Source: Actinoplanes sp. NBC_00393 (GTDB lineage Bacteria > Actinomycetota > Actinomycetes > Mycobacteriales > Micromonosporaceae). From it: DNA of 64,000 nt. The position numbers and the translations under genes are program-made. The notes beneath the pieces were generated by a model, which saw only the letters and a program-made list of their open reading frames with translations, did no database searches and was not told where the DNA came from. Below are positions 25,139-33,663 of this stretch, in pieces (within the stretch, counting starts at the first letter, position 1; each line of letters begins with the position of its first letter). The stretch is taken from contig NZ_CP107942.1 of the NCBI RefSeq assembly GCF_036053395.1, positions 8,078,501 through 8,142,500 of the forward strand. Direction: 5' to 3'.

Positions 25139-25744
25139 GTGCGATCTTCCAGGTGGCTGCCGATAGCCGGGTGGTGTGTGGCCACTGCCACCAGCATCGT
25201 GCTCTCCTCGTTCGCGCTGTCCCCGGTGCTGAACGCGGCTCGGGCCGACGACGAGCTGCCGGATCTGGATCAGTTGCCGGCCGCCGAGGTCGCGGTCACC
25301 ACGACCGCCGCGCCGACACCGCCGCCCGCCGCGGTGGAGCGTCCCGAGCCGTCCGTCTCGTCGACCGAACCGACCCGCCCCACCCCGTCCAAGACGAAGC
25401 GGAAGCCGACGTCGAAACCGCCCACCAGCGCGCCGGCGCAGCAACCCACGACGAAGCCGTCGACCACCACCGAGGACGGTTGGACCGTCACCATGGGTAA
25501 CGACGGGATGAAGACGTATGTGCGCTCGTTCTCCTGTGAGGGCGGCCAGGCCGTGATCAAGATGACCAGCAAGGGGACCGTCTCGCTGGTGACCGCGACC
25601 CCCGCGGATGGATTCACGGTGCAGAAGACCGGCTCCGACACGAACCTCGCCGTCTACTTCACGTCGACCGGGAACAGCTTCATCGTGCATGCGCAGTGGT
25701 GGAACGGAGCACCACTCGTCGAAATCAGCAAGGTCGGCAGCTGA
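25139..25744 (+). CDS. Secreted hypothetical protein with Thr/Pro linker
   Basis: About 201 residues. A signal or anchor helix (PIAGWCVATATSIVLSSFAL) is followed by a Pro/Thr/Lys-rich linker (~45-120) and a C-terminal domain of ~80 residues (MKTYVRSFSCEGGQAVIKM, FIVHAQWWNGAPLVEIS). The GTG at 25139 is preferred because GAGAGG lies 9 bases upstream; ATG 25130 is also in frame but too close to it. It is divergent from the two-component genes, 38 bp apart, so the response regulator may control it. No family recognised. Confidence 0.7.
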   Translation: MRSSRWLPIAGWCVATATSIVLSSFALSPVLNAARADDELPDLDQLPAAEVAVTTTAAPTPPPAAVERPEPSVSSTEPTRPTPSKTKRKPTSKPPTSAPAQQPTTKPSTTTEDGWTVTMGNDGMKTYVRSFSCEGGQAVIKMTSKGTVSLVTATPADGFTVQKTGSDTNLAVYFTSTGNSFIVHAQWWNGAPLVEISKVGS

Positions 25745-25846
25745 CTTCATTGTGCGATCACCACAACATCACATTCGCCGTTCACCTCTGCCTTTCCGGC
25801 AGTTCGCGATCTAGGGTTCCCTCCAAGGTGTACAGGAGGGGCTCAC

Positions 25847-26455
25847 GTGACCGACGGAACGTTCAGCACGGTGGTGGTTCCCGGCCGTCCGACCGGAGTT
25901 CTGGCGGATGCCTGGGGCCGGTCCGCGGTGCGGGACGTGATCCTCACGGTCAGCGCCGCAGCCGCGGTGGGCGCCGCCGCCCAGATCGTGATCCCGGTTC
26001 CCGGTTCGCCGGTCCCGATCACCGGGCAGACCTTCGCCGTCCTGCTGGTGGGCGCCACCCTCGGCGCCTCCCGTGGCGCGGCCGGCATGCTGCTGTACGT
26101 TGCGGCCGGCGCACTCGGCGTCCCGTGGTTCGCTGACGGCACCGCCGGCTGGCCCGCCGCCACCGCCGGTTACCTGCTCGCCTTCATCCTGGCCGCCGCC
26201 CTGACCGGCCAACTCGCCGCCCTCGGCGCGGATCGGCGTCCCTGGCACACCATCGGCTTGATGGCCGCCGGCAACGCCCTGATCTACCTGGTCGGGGTGC
26301 CCTGGCTCGCCTTCGCCACGGGCATGGACCTGGCTACCGCCCTGGCCAAGGGCTTCGTGCCCTACCTGATCGGCGACGTGCTGAAGACCGCGCTCGCGGC
26401 CGCCCTGCTGCCGGCCGCCTGGATGCTGGTCAACCGGCGGCTCACCGGGCGCTGA
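25847..26455 (+). CDS. bioY: BioY-family biotin transporter substrate-binding protein
   Basis: 202 residues, six membrane helices. The BioY signatures are PVPGSPVPITGQTFAVLLVGA near the N-terminus, ASRGAAGMLLYVAAGALGVPWFA, and the C-terminal PYLIGDVLKTALAAALLP. BioY is the S component of an ECF vitamin transporter; it binds biotin and works with a shared EcfAT energy module. No bioMN genes are adjacent; the ECF module at 45-48 kb in this window is of the YkoEDC type. The GTG start has AGGAGGGG 5-6 bases upstream, and TAGGGT at ~25812 may be the -10 element. Confidence 0.93.
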   Translation: MTDGTFSTVVVPGRPTGVLADAWGRSAVRDVILTVSAAAAVGAAAQIVIPVPGSPVPITGQTFAVLLVGATLGASRGAAGMLLYVAAGALGVPWFADGTAGWPAATAGYLLAFILAAALTGQLAALGADRRPWHTIGLMAAGNALIYLVGVPWLAFATGMDLATALAKGFVPYLIGDVLKTALAAALLPAAWMLVNRRLTGR

Positions 26456-26516
26456 TCCGTAATACACAGGCTGAGTACACAGGCTGTGGATAACTCGAAC
26501 GGGTGTGCTAATCCGG

Positions 26517-27257
26517 TCAGCGGATGACCTTCGGGAGGCCGATCCGGGTGCGCACACCCGGCGCGTAATGCACCAGCGGCGCGCCGTGCGGCCGGGGCAG
26601 TCCAGCCGCCTCGGTGATGTTCTGGCGCAGCTCGACCACCTCGGCCCGGTGCAGCTGCCAGCTCGGATGCCACACGTCCACGGTGACCAGGCGGCCCATC
26701 TTGACCGTGTAGAGACGGTGCCGGGTGGTGAGGAAGTGGTCGAGCGGGCCGAGATCGGGCTCGGGGTACGCCGCACCGGCACGGATGCCGATGCGGTAGT
26801 TGGCGCCGCGTGGCTCGTACCGTCGAATGCCCTGGTATGTGGTGACGTCTCCCTCGGCCTGCAGGGACATGCGTGCCCAGCGATACGGCAGGCCCAGGCC
26901 GGCCCGGGCCAATGCGACGGCCGGCAGTCGGGCCGCGTCCAGGGAGAAGAACCAGATGCCGGTGCCGCCGTCCGGCCCCTGCACGTAGGTGCGGAGGTTG
27001 GTCTCCGGGAACCGGGACAGCCACGGCAACTCGGGGAAGCGGGGTGGGCGCACCTCGCACATCAGAAACGGGATCAGGCCCACCCACACCTCGCCGTCGA
27101 TGGTGTGCGGGGTGAGCTCGGCCGGCAGCAGCCGGCTCACCGCCTCCGCGGGATAGCGCCAGTGCAGGAACGTCAACTGCCGCCACTGCTGGATCATCAT
27201 CGCGGTGCCGATCTCGGCCATCGGCGGAGCGAGCACATCGACCACCCCCTGGCCCAT
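26517..27257 (-). CDS. DUF2071 (YqjF-like) protein
   Basis: 246 residues, cytoplasmic, no membrane helix. Family marks: LTFLHWRYPAEAVSRLLPAE near the N-terminus, DGEVWVGLIPFLMCEVRPP, PETNLRTYVQGPDGGTGIWF, and YPEPDLGPLDHFLTTRHRLY. Members adopt an acetoacetate-decarboxylase-like beta barrel, but their reaction is unknown. It lies 19 bases downstream of the roadblock-type gene on the same strand and is probably co-transcribed. Confidence 0.88.
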   Translation of the reverse strand: MGQGVVDVLAPPMAEIGTAMMIQQWRQLTFLHWRYPAEAVSRLLPAELTPHTIDGEVWVGLIPFLMCEVRPPRFPELPWLSRFPETNLRTYVQGPDGGTGIWFFSLDAARLPAVALARAGLGLPYRWARMSLQAEGDVTTYQGIRRYEPRGANYRIGIRAGAAYPEPDLGPLDHFLTTRHRLYTVKMGRLVTVDVWHPSWQLHRAEVVELRQNITEAAGLPRPHGAPLVHYAPGVRTRIGLPKVIR

Positions 27258-27276
27258 TTTTCACCAGGAGGGGCGA

Positions 27277-27648
27277 TCAGATGTCCAGGTTCGCCTCGAT
27301 CCGCTTGAGCTGGTGCCGGGCGAGCGCGAGGTTGGCCCGGTCCTTGTTCAGCGCCAGGTAGAGGAAGAGGCCCAGGCCGGACCGGCCGGTCAGGGGGCGG
27401 ATCAGGTGGTACTGACTGTCCATCGTGATCAGGATGTCCTCGATGTTCTCGCGCAGGTCGAGCATCTCCATGGTGCGCAACTTCGCCCGGATCACCTCGG
27501 TGTTGACGGCGGCCGCCACCGTCAGATCGAAATCCTTGCTGCCTCCGGCGAGGCCCAGCGCCATCCCGCTCGAACGGTCGACGAGCGCCACGCCGATGGC
27601 GCCGTCGATCTGCATCGCGTCCTTGAGCGCTACGTCCATGTCCGGCAT
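27277..27648 (-). CDS. Roadblock/LC7-like small protein
   Basis: 123 residues without signal peptide. IDGAIGVALVDRSSGMALGL and FDLTVAAAVNTEVIRAKLRT match the strand-strand-helix plan of roadblock/LC7 proteins, which in Actinobacteria often bind small Ras-like GTPases or act in signalling. The ATG is preceded by GGGAGGG. It heads a two-gene unit with the DUF2071 gene. No partner GTPase is adjacent. Confidence 0.7.
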   Translation of the reverse strand: MPDMDVALKDAMQIDGAIGVALVDRSSGMALGLAGGSKDFDLTVAAAVNTEVIRAKLRTMEMLDLRENIEDILITMDSQYHLIRPLTGRSGLGLFLYLALNKDRANLALARHQLKRIEANLDI

Positions 27649-27775
27649 CTCGGGTCCCTCCCGTGGTCGTTCCAGGTCTGTATTCGAGCCTGTACGACCC
27701 CGGTGGGATCAGGTCGCACACGATGTCCGGTTGGCCGCGACCGCGACGTGGGATTCATTACATGTCTGCCGAGCC

Positions 27776-27795
27776 AGTTGAAGATTTCTGCAACT
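27776..27795. promoter_or_regulatory. Possible operator upstream of the ArsR gene
   Basis: AGTTG-N10-CAACT is a short inverted repeat about 80 bases before the ArsR-type start, in an AT-richer stretch between divergent genes. The arms are only 5 bp, so chance is possible. Confidence 0.25.
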
Positions 27796-27870
27796 CCGAA
27801 AATCCGCACATGCCGTTACCGAGCCGGCGTCCCCGCCGTTGTGCGGTGGGTAGAGCCAGGAGGGGACGCC

Positions 27871-28203
27871 GTGTCCGTGCCGCTGTACCAGGCCAAGGCC
27901 GAGATGTTCCGCACCCTCGGCCACCCGGTCCGCATCCGCGTCCTGGAGCTGCTGCAGGACGGCCCGAAACCGGTCCGGGACCTGCTCGCCGAGATCGACG
28001 TGGAAGCCTCGAACCTGTCTCAGCAGCTCGCCGTACTGCGCCGGGCCGGCATCGTGACGTCGTTCCGTGACGGTCCGCTGGTGATGTACGCGCTGAGCAC
28101 CCTCGCCGTCGCCGACCTGCTCGCCGCCGGCCGTCGCATCCTCGGCGCGGTCCTCACCGATCGCGACGGCCTCCTGGTCGAACTGCGCACACACCGTCCT
28201 TAG
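27871..28203 (+). CDS. ArsR/SmtB-family regulator
   Basis: 110 residues. Winged helix: MFRTLGHPVRIRVLELLQDG, recognition helix VEASNLSQQLAVLRRAGIV, wing FRDGPLVMYALS. The classical ELCVC metal site of ArsR is absent (the matching helix reads KPVRDLLAEI), so it may sense something other than arsenic, or not a metal at all. GTG 27871 follows AGGAGGGG. The final 50 bases overlap the convergent pseudokinase gene. Confidence 0.9.
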   Translation: MSVPLYQAKAEMFRTLGHPVRIRVLELLQDGPKPVRDLLAEIDVEASNLSQQLAVLRRAGIVTSFRDGPLVMYALSTLAVADLLAAGRRILGAVLTDRDGLLVELRTHRP

Positions 28204-29020
28204 CCAGCCGGGTCAGCGTGCCCAGCCACTCCTGCCAGGACCGGCGACGAGCTGGTGGCGAAGGATCGGCCGGCGCGACCGGGGGTGTGACGGGCAGGGG
28301 GTCCACCAGACCGGCCGACCGGCGTACCTTGCGCAGCCGTTCCGCGAAGTCCGCCATCGTCGCCACTGTCGGGATCGGCGCCAGCGCCTCGTCGATGAGC
28401 AGTGCCAGTCCGGGCCACTCGGCGAGCGCCTCGTCGCCCGAGCCGGGCCACGGCGCGCCGGTGACCAGGCGGAACAGCAACAGCGTCAGCGCCACCACGT
28501 CGTCGCCGGGGGTGGGAGCTGGCCGTCCCACCGGTGCCGCGAACTCGGTGAGCAGCGGAGCGCCGGACGCGTCCAACAGGATGTCCTCCGGCCGTAGCCG
28601 GCCGTGCGCCATCGGCGGGCGCATCGCGTGGGTGCGGGCCAGCGCCTCGGCCAGAGCGCTGACGATCCGTAGCCCTTCGGCGGCCGACGGCGGGTCTTCG
28701 CTGGTCAGCGCCTCGGCCAGGGTGCGGCCCTCGACGAGGTCGAGGGCGAGCCAGGGTCGGCCGGTCGCGGTGATCCCGCCGAACCGGACCGGGACGATCG
28801 ACTGGTGCCGGCCGAGTCCGATCGTGGCGGCGCAGTAGGCGGCGAAGGCGGCTTCCTCGGCACGTCCACCGGCATAGCGGTGGAAGAGCTTCAGCACGGC
28901 CCATCGACCGGCGCGCTCGTCCCAGGCCCGGTACACATCCGCCTCGGCACCGGAACCCGTCCGTTCCAGGCGGGTGTAACCGGCCGGCGTATCGATGCCC
29001 GGACCGCGCGCCGCGTCCAC
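28154..29020 (-). CDS. Pseudokinase-like protein (Ser/Thr kinase fold)
   Basis: 288 residues with a recognisable kinase fold: glycine loop TGSGAEADVYRAWD (21-34), lysine in AVLKLF (44), hinge LALDLVEGRTLAEAL. The catalytic loop reads HGRLRPED (139-146), so the essential Asp of HRD is Arg, the Lys is Arg and the Asn is Asp. The DFG position reads EFA (159-161), and no APE motif is present. No membrane helix. It is unlikely to phosphorylate and may act as a scaffold or ligand sensor. Overlaps the ArsR gene end by 50 bp. Confidence 0.85.
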   Translation of the reverse strand: MDAARGPGIDTPAGYTRLERTGSGAEADVYRAWDERAGRWAVLKLFHRYAGGRAEEAAFAAYCAATIGLGRHQSIVPVRFGGITATGRPWLALDLVEGRTLAEALTSEDPPSAAEGLRIVSALAEALARTHAMRPPMAHGRLRPEDILLDASGAPLLTEFAAPVGRPAPTPGDDVVALTLLLFRLVTGAPWPGSGDEALAEWPGLALLIDEALAPIPTVATMADFAERLRKVRRSAGLVDPLPVTPPVAPADPSPPARRRSWQEWLGTLTRLAKDGVCAVRPGGRRDR

Positions 29021-29181
29021 CTATCAGCTCCCCTCGAGACCTCTTGGGAACGAGACTACGACCCCGCCTCCCCACCAAGATCATCCGAAGAGGCGAACCG
29101 GGACCGGCGGCAGAGGCGAACCGGGACCGGCGGCAGGGGGCGTCGTTGACCCCGCCCCGGTCCCGGAGTCCGTGCCGCGCC

Positions 29182-29973
29182 TCAGACCGACCGGTAACCG
29201 GCGATCGTCGCGGCCAGGATCTCCCGGCCCGGGCGCTGCCAGAGCTGGTCGTTCATCACCTCGACCTCGATCGGCCCGGTGTAGCCGGCCTTCTCCACCG
29301 CATCGTGGAACGCCCGCATGTCGACGCAGCCGTCGCCGGGCAGACCACGGCCGGTGAGCACGCCGGCCGGCAGCGGGGTGATCCAGTCCGCGAGCTGGTA
29401 GATCGCGATCCGCTCGCCGGCCTGCTCGATCTTCGGCAGGACGGTGTCGTCCCACCACAGGTGGTAGGTGTCGACGGTGACGCCGACGTGGCCGACCGGG
29501 TGCTGCTCAGCGATCGCCATGGCCTGGTCCCAGGTGCTGATCACGCAGCGGTCGGCGGCGTACATCGGGTGCAGCGGCTCGATCGCCAGGGTCACCCCGG
29601 CTTCGGCGGCGTGCGGCACCAGTTGGGCGATCGCGTCGGCGACGTGAGCGCGCGCCCCGGCGATGTCCTTCGAGCCCTCGGGCAGGCCGCCGGAGACCAG
29701 GACCAGCACCGAGGTGCCCAGTGCGGCGGCCTCGTCGATCGCCCGGCGGTTGTCGTCGAACCAGTCCGGCGCCTGGAAGAAGCCGCTGCGGCAGAGCGTG
29801 GTCACCGACAGGCCGGCGTCGCGGACCAGGGCGGCGGAGCGGTCCAGGCCGTACTCGGCGACCGGCTCGCGCCACAGCGCCACCTTGTCGACGCCGGCCT
29901 CGACGCAGCCTTTCACCATGTCGGTCAGCGCCCAGTGCTTCGCGGTGATCTGGTTGAAGGAGAACCGTTTCAT
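29182..29973 (-). CDS. Sugar phosphate isomerase/epimerase (AP2Ec TIM barrel)
   Basis: 263 residues. It matches xylose-isomerase-like TIM barrels (IolE/IolI type): metal-site region TLAIEPLHPMYAADRCVIST, then HVGVTVDTYHLWWDD, and GPIEVEVMNDQLW near the end. Start ATG 29973 overlaps the stop of the DUF993 gene (ATGA). It is the third gene of a sugar operon behind the LacI-type palindrome at 32277 and probably interconverts a keto- or inosose-type intermediate. The exact substrate is unknown. Confidence 0.9.
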   Translation of the reverse strand: MKRFSFNQITAKHWALTDMVKGCVEAGVDKVALWREPVAEYGLDRSAALVRDAGLSVTTLCRSGFFQAPDWFDDNRRAIDEAAALGTSVLVLVSGGLPEGSKDIAGARAHVADAIAQLVPHAAEAGVTLAIEPLHPMYAADRCVISTWDQAMAIAEQHPVGHVGVTVDTYHLWWDDTVLPKIEQAGERIAIYQLADWITPLPAGVLTGRGLPGDGCVDMRAFHDAVEKAGYTGPIEVEVMNDQLWQRPGREILAATIAGYRSV

Positions 29974-31112
29974 CCGGCCGTCACCTCGAAGAATCGGTTG
30001 GCGCGGTGTGCCGCGAGGGAGGGGTCGGGCAGCAGGCCCGCCGCGTCGGCCAGCTCGATCAGCCGGGCGAAGTGCGGCACCGAGCGGCCGGACTGCAGGC
30101 CGCCGACCATGGTGAAATGCTCCTGGTGCCCGGCGAGCCAGGCCAGGAAGACGATGCCGGTCTTGTAGTAGAAGGTCGGCGCCTTGAAGATGTGCCGGGA
30201 CAGCGGCACGGTCGGCGCGAAGATCCGGTCGTACTCGTCCAGCTCGCCGCGGTCCAGGGCGGCTAGCGCGGCTGCGGCGGCCGGTGCGATGGCGGCGAAG
30301 ATGCCGAGCAGCGCGTCGGAGTAACCCTGCTCGTCGCCGCGGATCAGCTCCGGGTAGTTGAAGTCGTCGCCGGTGTAGAGCCGCACCCCGGCGGGCAGTC
30401 GGCGGCGCAGCCGGATCTCGTGGTCGGCGTCGAGCAGCGAGATTTTGATGCCGTCGACCTTGGCCGGGTTGGCGTTGATCAGCTCCAGAACGGTTTCGGT
30501 GGCTTTGTCCACGTCGGACGAGCCCCAGTAGCCTTCCAGGGCCGGGTCGAACGCGGTGCCCAGCCAGTGCAGCACGACCGGCTTGTCTGATTTATCGAGT
30601 AAATCGCGATAAACGGTTAGGTAGTCGTCGGCGCTGACCGCAGCGGCAGCCATGTGACGGCTGCACATCAGCACCGGGTTCGCGCCGGCCGTCAGCACAT
30701 CGGCGAGCTGCTCCTCGTACGCCGCGCGTACCGCGGAAAGCGACGCCGGACCCGGCGGCAGCTGATCCGTAGCGACCCCCGCAACGATCTTGCCGCCGGC
30801 GGCGGCAGCCGAGGCCGCGCTGCGCCGGATGAGCTCCCGGGTGGCCGCGTAGTCCAGGCCCATCCCGCGCTGCGCGGTGTCCATCGCCTCGGCGACGCCG
30901 AACCCGTGCGACCAGAGGTGGTGCCGGAACGCCAGGGTGGTCTCCCAGTCGAGGACGGCCGGCGCGCCGGGCGCGTTCTCCGCGCGCGGGTCGGCCACCA
31001 CGTGCGCTGCCGCATACGCAATCCGGCTGGCCGGCGGGTTCGCCGGTTTCGTCCAGGCTTGCTCACCGGCCAGGGTCAGCTTGCGTCCGTCGGGCAGATT
31101 GACGACGCTCAT
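29970..31112 (-). CDS. DUF993 protein (dihydrodipicolinate-synthase-like)
   Basis: 380 residues. The sequence SVVNLPDGRKLTLAG at the start, SHGFGVAEAMDTAQRGMGLD, and GIKISLLDADHEIRLRRRLP (with a candidate Schiff-base Lys) fit DUF993, a family of DHDPS-like aldolases encoded with Gfo/Idh dehydrogenases and TIM-barrel isomerases in Actinobacteria. ATG 31112 overlaps the dehydrogenase stop by 4 bp, and its own stop overlaps the isomerase start, so the three genes are tightly coupled. It may cleave or dehydrate a sugar acid; this is inference. Confidence 0.88.
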   Translation of the reverse strand: MSVVNLPDGRKLTLAGEQAWTKPANPPASRIAYAAAHVVADPRAENAPGAPAVLDWETTLAFRHHLWSHGFGVAEAMDTAQRGMGLDYAATRELIRRSAASAAAAGGKIVAGVATDQLPPGPASLSAVRAAYEEQLADVLTAGANPVLMCSRHMAAAAVSADDYLTVYRDLLDKSDKPVVLHWLGTAFDPALEGYWGSSDVDKATETVLELINANPAKVDGIKISLLDADHEIRLRRRLPAGVRLYTGDDFNYPELIRGDEQGYSDALLGIFAAIAPAAAAALAALDRGELDEYDRIFAPTVPLSRHIFKAPTFYYKTGIVFLAWLAGHQEHFTMVGGLQSGRSVPHFARLIELADAAGLLPDPSLAAHRANRFFEVTAG

Positions 31113-32254
31113 GCCAGCTCGATCCGTCGGCCCTCGCGCGCCGACTGCAGGCCCGCCTCGGCCAGCCGAACCCCGCGGGCGCCGGAGCCGAAGTCCCAGT
31201 GGAACTGCTCGTCCGCGACCACGTGCCGCAGGAACGCCTCCCACTGCACCTTGAAGCCGTTGTCGAACTCGTCGTTGTCGGGCACCTCGGTCCACTGGTC
31301 GCGGAACGACGCGCCGGTCAGCGGCAGGTCCGGGTTCCACACCGGCTTCGGCGTGGTGGCCCGGTGCTGGATCTTGCAGCCGCGCAGGCCGGCGACCGCA
31401 CTGCCGAGCGTGCCGTCGACCTGGAACTCGACCAGCTCGTCCCGGTTGACCCGAACTGTCCAGGAGGAGTTGAGCTGGGCGACGATGCCACCCTCCAGCT
31501 CGAAGATCGCATAGGCGGCGTCGTCGGCGTCCGCCACATATTCCTCGCCGCGCTCGTCGACCCGCCTGGTGATGTGCGTGGCCGTGGTGGTCTGCACCGC
31601 GCGGACCGCGCCGAACAGCTCCTCGAGCACATAGTTCCAGTGCGGGAACATGTCCATCACGATGCCGCCGCCGTCGGCCAGCCGGTAGTTCCACGAAGGA
31701 CGCTGGGCCTCCTGCCAGTCACCCTCGAACACCCAGTAGCCGAACTCGCCGCGCACCGAGAGGATCTGCCCGAAGAAACCGCCGTCGATCAGCCGCTTCA
31801 GCTTGCGCAGGCCCGGCAGGAAGAGCTTGTCCTGCACCACACCGTTGCGCACGCCGGCCGCGGCGGCCAGCTCGGCCAGCTCCTCGGCAGCCGCGGAACT
31901 CTCGGCGAGCGGCTTCTCGGTGTAGACGTGCTTGCCGGCCGCGATCGCCTGCCGGATCGCCTTCTCCCGCTGCGCGGTCACCTGCGCGTCGAAGTAGATC
32001 TCCACGTCCGGGCGGGCCAGCGCGGCATCCAGGTCGGTGGTCCACTCGGTCAGGCCGTGCCGCGCCGCGAGCGCGGCCAGCTTGTCCGGATCCCGGCCGA
32101 CCAGGACCAGCTCCGGCCAGATGTGTCCGCCACCGGCGAGCGGAACTCCGCCCTGCTCGCGGATCGCGAGCAGGGAACGGACCAGGTGCTGCCGATAGCC
32201 CATCCGACCGGTCACCCCGTTGATGACGGTTCCGATCGATCTGCGCGCTGCCAT
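31109..32254 (-). CDS. Gfo/Idh/MocA-family dehydrogenase
   Basis: 381 residues. The Rossmann fold begins IGTVINGVTGRMGYRQHL, and the catalytic region has KHVYTEKPLAESSAAAEELA (EKP motif). The C-terminal domain follows (GIVMDMFPHWNYVLEELFGA). It should oxidise a sugar or inositol derivative with NAD(P). ATG 32254 is preceded by GGAGG at 6 bases; a frame opening at 32338 is rejected as it runs through the operator. It is the first gene of the operon and ends in an ATGA overlap with DUF993. Confidence 0.92.
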   Translation of the reverse strand: MAARRSIGTVINGVTGRMGYRQHLVRSLLAIREQGGVPLAGGGHIWPELVLVGRDPDKLAALAARHGLTEWTTDLDAALARPDVEIYFDAQVTAQREKAIRQAIAAGKHVYTEKPLAESSAAAEELAELAAAAGVRNGVVQDKLFLPGLRKLKRLIDGGFFGQILSVRGEFGYWVFEGDWQEAQRPSWNYRLADGGGIVMDMFPHWNYVLEELFGAVRAVQTTTATHITRRVDERGEEYVADADDAAYAIFELEGGIVAQLNSSWTVRVNRDELVEFQVDGTLGSAVAGLRGCKIQHRATTPKPVWNPDLPLTGASFRDQWTEVPDNDEFDNGFKVQWEAFLRHVVADEQFHWDFGSGARGVRLAEAGLQSAREGRRIELA

Positions 32255-32276
32255 GCGAGTCCTCCGAGCGATCTGT

Positions 32277-32292
32277 AGGAAAGCGCTTTCCT
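32277..32292. promoter_or_regulatory. LacI-family operator
   Basis: AGGAAAGCGCTTTCCT is a perfect 16-bp palindrome centred on CG, the classic form for LacI/GalR-type repressors. It lies just downstream of the -10 element of the dehydrogenase operon, where binding would block transcription. No lacI gene is in the window. Confidence 0.8.
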
Positions 32293-32301
32293 GCTGCTGG
32301 C

Positions 32302-32331
32302 AGCGTAGGCTTATAGGTCGCTGAAGGACAA
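32302..32331 (-). promoter_or_regulatory. Promoter of the sugar operon
   Basis: On the minus strand TTGTCC (32331-32326) and TACGCT (32307-32302) are separated by 18 bases. The -10 element is 9 bases before the LacI-type palindrome. The region 32,332-32,519 beyond it is GC-rich, with an imperfect repeat of GGCGCCGGTCCG, and no gene is seen there. Confidence 0.5.
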
Positions 32332-32519
32332 GAGGCATTTCACGGTACGGGCTACGAAAGGTTCCGCCGAGCCGCGCGGGCCGGGCAGCACTCCGGGCCG
32401 CCCGGCGACCGCCGGGCTTAAGCAGGTGGCTGGGCGGGCCCGGCCCGGGTGGTCGGGTCGGCGCCGGTCCGGAGGGCTGGGCGGGCGCCGGTCCGTGGTC
32501 GTGTCGGCGCCGGCTTGGA

Positions 32520-33617
32520 TCATCCCGGGATGCGATGCAGGAAGCGGTGGCCCACCTCGGCGACGTCGGCAGCGGTCCACTCCAGGGCCTCGGCGGCGAT
32601 GGTCACCTCGGTCATCGCATATCCCGGCACCTCGGAGTCGCGCCAGCCGCCGACGAACCAGAACTTCTCCTGCTCGGCCAGGGCCAGCGCCGCGGCGTCC
32701 AGGTCGCGGGCCGGGTGCGGCAGCCAGAGCCGGAACTGGTGGGTGTGCGGCGGCAGCGGAAACACTCGCGCACCGGGCAGAGTGGACAAAGCTTCCGCGA
32801 TCGCGCGAGCGTGCCGGACGTACCCGGGTAGTCGCGGCAGTTCCCGGTCCAGTCCGGTGAGGGCGAGCAGCGCGGCCGGCCACTGCTGGAAGACGTTGCC
32901 GCCGTAACGGTGTCGCCAGGCCCGGGCGTAGGTGGCGAGTTTCGCCGTCCCGGCGAGCGCGGCGCCGCTGATCCCGTCGACGGACTTGTAGAACGAGACG
33001 TAGGTGCTGTCGGCCAGGGCCGCGACCTGCCGCAACGTGCGCCCGAGGAACGGTGTCGACTCCCAGATCCGGGCGCCGTCGAAGTGCACGCGGGCACCGG
33101 TCGCGCGGGCCGCCGCACAGGTCGCGGTCAGCTCCGACCAGGCCGGCAGGACAAACCCGGCGTCCCGCAGCGGAAGTTCGATGACCACGGTCCCGACCGG
33201 CTCACCCAGCGCGGCGATGTCGGCGGCGATCGGGTTGCGCGCCTCGCCGGTGGACCGGACGGCACGCAGGCCGGTCAGTTGCGCGTACGCATGCCGCTCG
33301 TGCACCTCCTGGTGCCCCAGCGGATGCAGGGCAACGGCCGAGCGACCGGTCCGGTCGGCGCCGTACCGCAGCGCCACCTGCTGCGCCATCGTGCCGGTCG
33401 GGAAGAAGACCGCGGCCTCCGTGCCCAGCAGGTCCGTCACCCGCTCCTCCAGCACGGCCACCGGCCCGTCGCCGTAGAAGTCGGTGGGATCGTCCAGGTC
33501 ACCGCGGGCGTCCAGCTCGGCGAGGCGTTCGCGCATCGTCACCGGGCGGACGCCGGAGAGGATCCGGTCGCAGGCCCGCATGGCGGCCAGACGGTGCTGA
33601 CGCGTGTTGTCCGACAT
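32520..33617 (-). CDS. Threonine aldolase-like PLP enzyme
   Basis: 365 residues of the beta-eliminating lyase/low-specificity threonine aldolase group. Marks: FYGDGPVAVLEERVTDLLGTEAAVFFPTG (split family core), RVHFDGARIWES and the PLP-binding Lys in YVSFYKSVDGISGAALAG. These enzymes cleave beta-hydroxy amino acids to glycine and an aldehyde. The ATG lies 6 bases after GATTAT and lacks a ribosome site, so a leaderless mRNA is likely. It is divergent from the DUF4132 gene, 46 bp apart. Confidence 0.9.
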   Translation of the reverse strand: MSDNTRQHRLAAMRACDRILSGVRPVTMRERLAELDARGDLDDPTDFYGDGPVAVLEERVTDLLGTEAAVFFPTGTMAQQVALRYGADRTGRSAVALHPLGHQEVHERHAYAQLTGLRAVRSTGEARNPIAADIAALGEPVGTVVIELPLRDAGFVLPAWSELTATCAAARATGARVHFDGARIWESTPFLGRTLRQVAALADSTYVSFYKSVDGISGAALAGTAKLATYARAWRHRYGGNVFQQWPAALLALTGLDRELPRLPGYVRHARAIAEALSTLPGARVFPLPPHTHQFRLWLPHPARDLDAAALALAEQEKFWFVGGWRDSEVPGYAMTEVTIAAEALEWTAADVAEVGHRFLHRIPG

Positions 33618-33663
33618 CGCCGGATAATCCCAGATCGTTGCGTCGCGCCGCTAGGCTGCATCG

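Noticed and set aside
26485..26493. Perfect DnaA box (TGTGGATAA)
   Set aside because: A single box between bioY and the DUF2071 gene, with no cluster, no AT-rich unwinding region and no dnaA or dnaN nearby; not an origin.
32400..32519. GC-rich imperfect repeats of GGCGCCGGTCCG
   Set aside because: Too short and irregular to assign; could be part of a terminator for the threonine-aldolase-like gene, but no clear stem was found.
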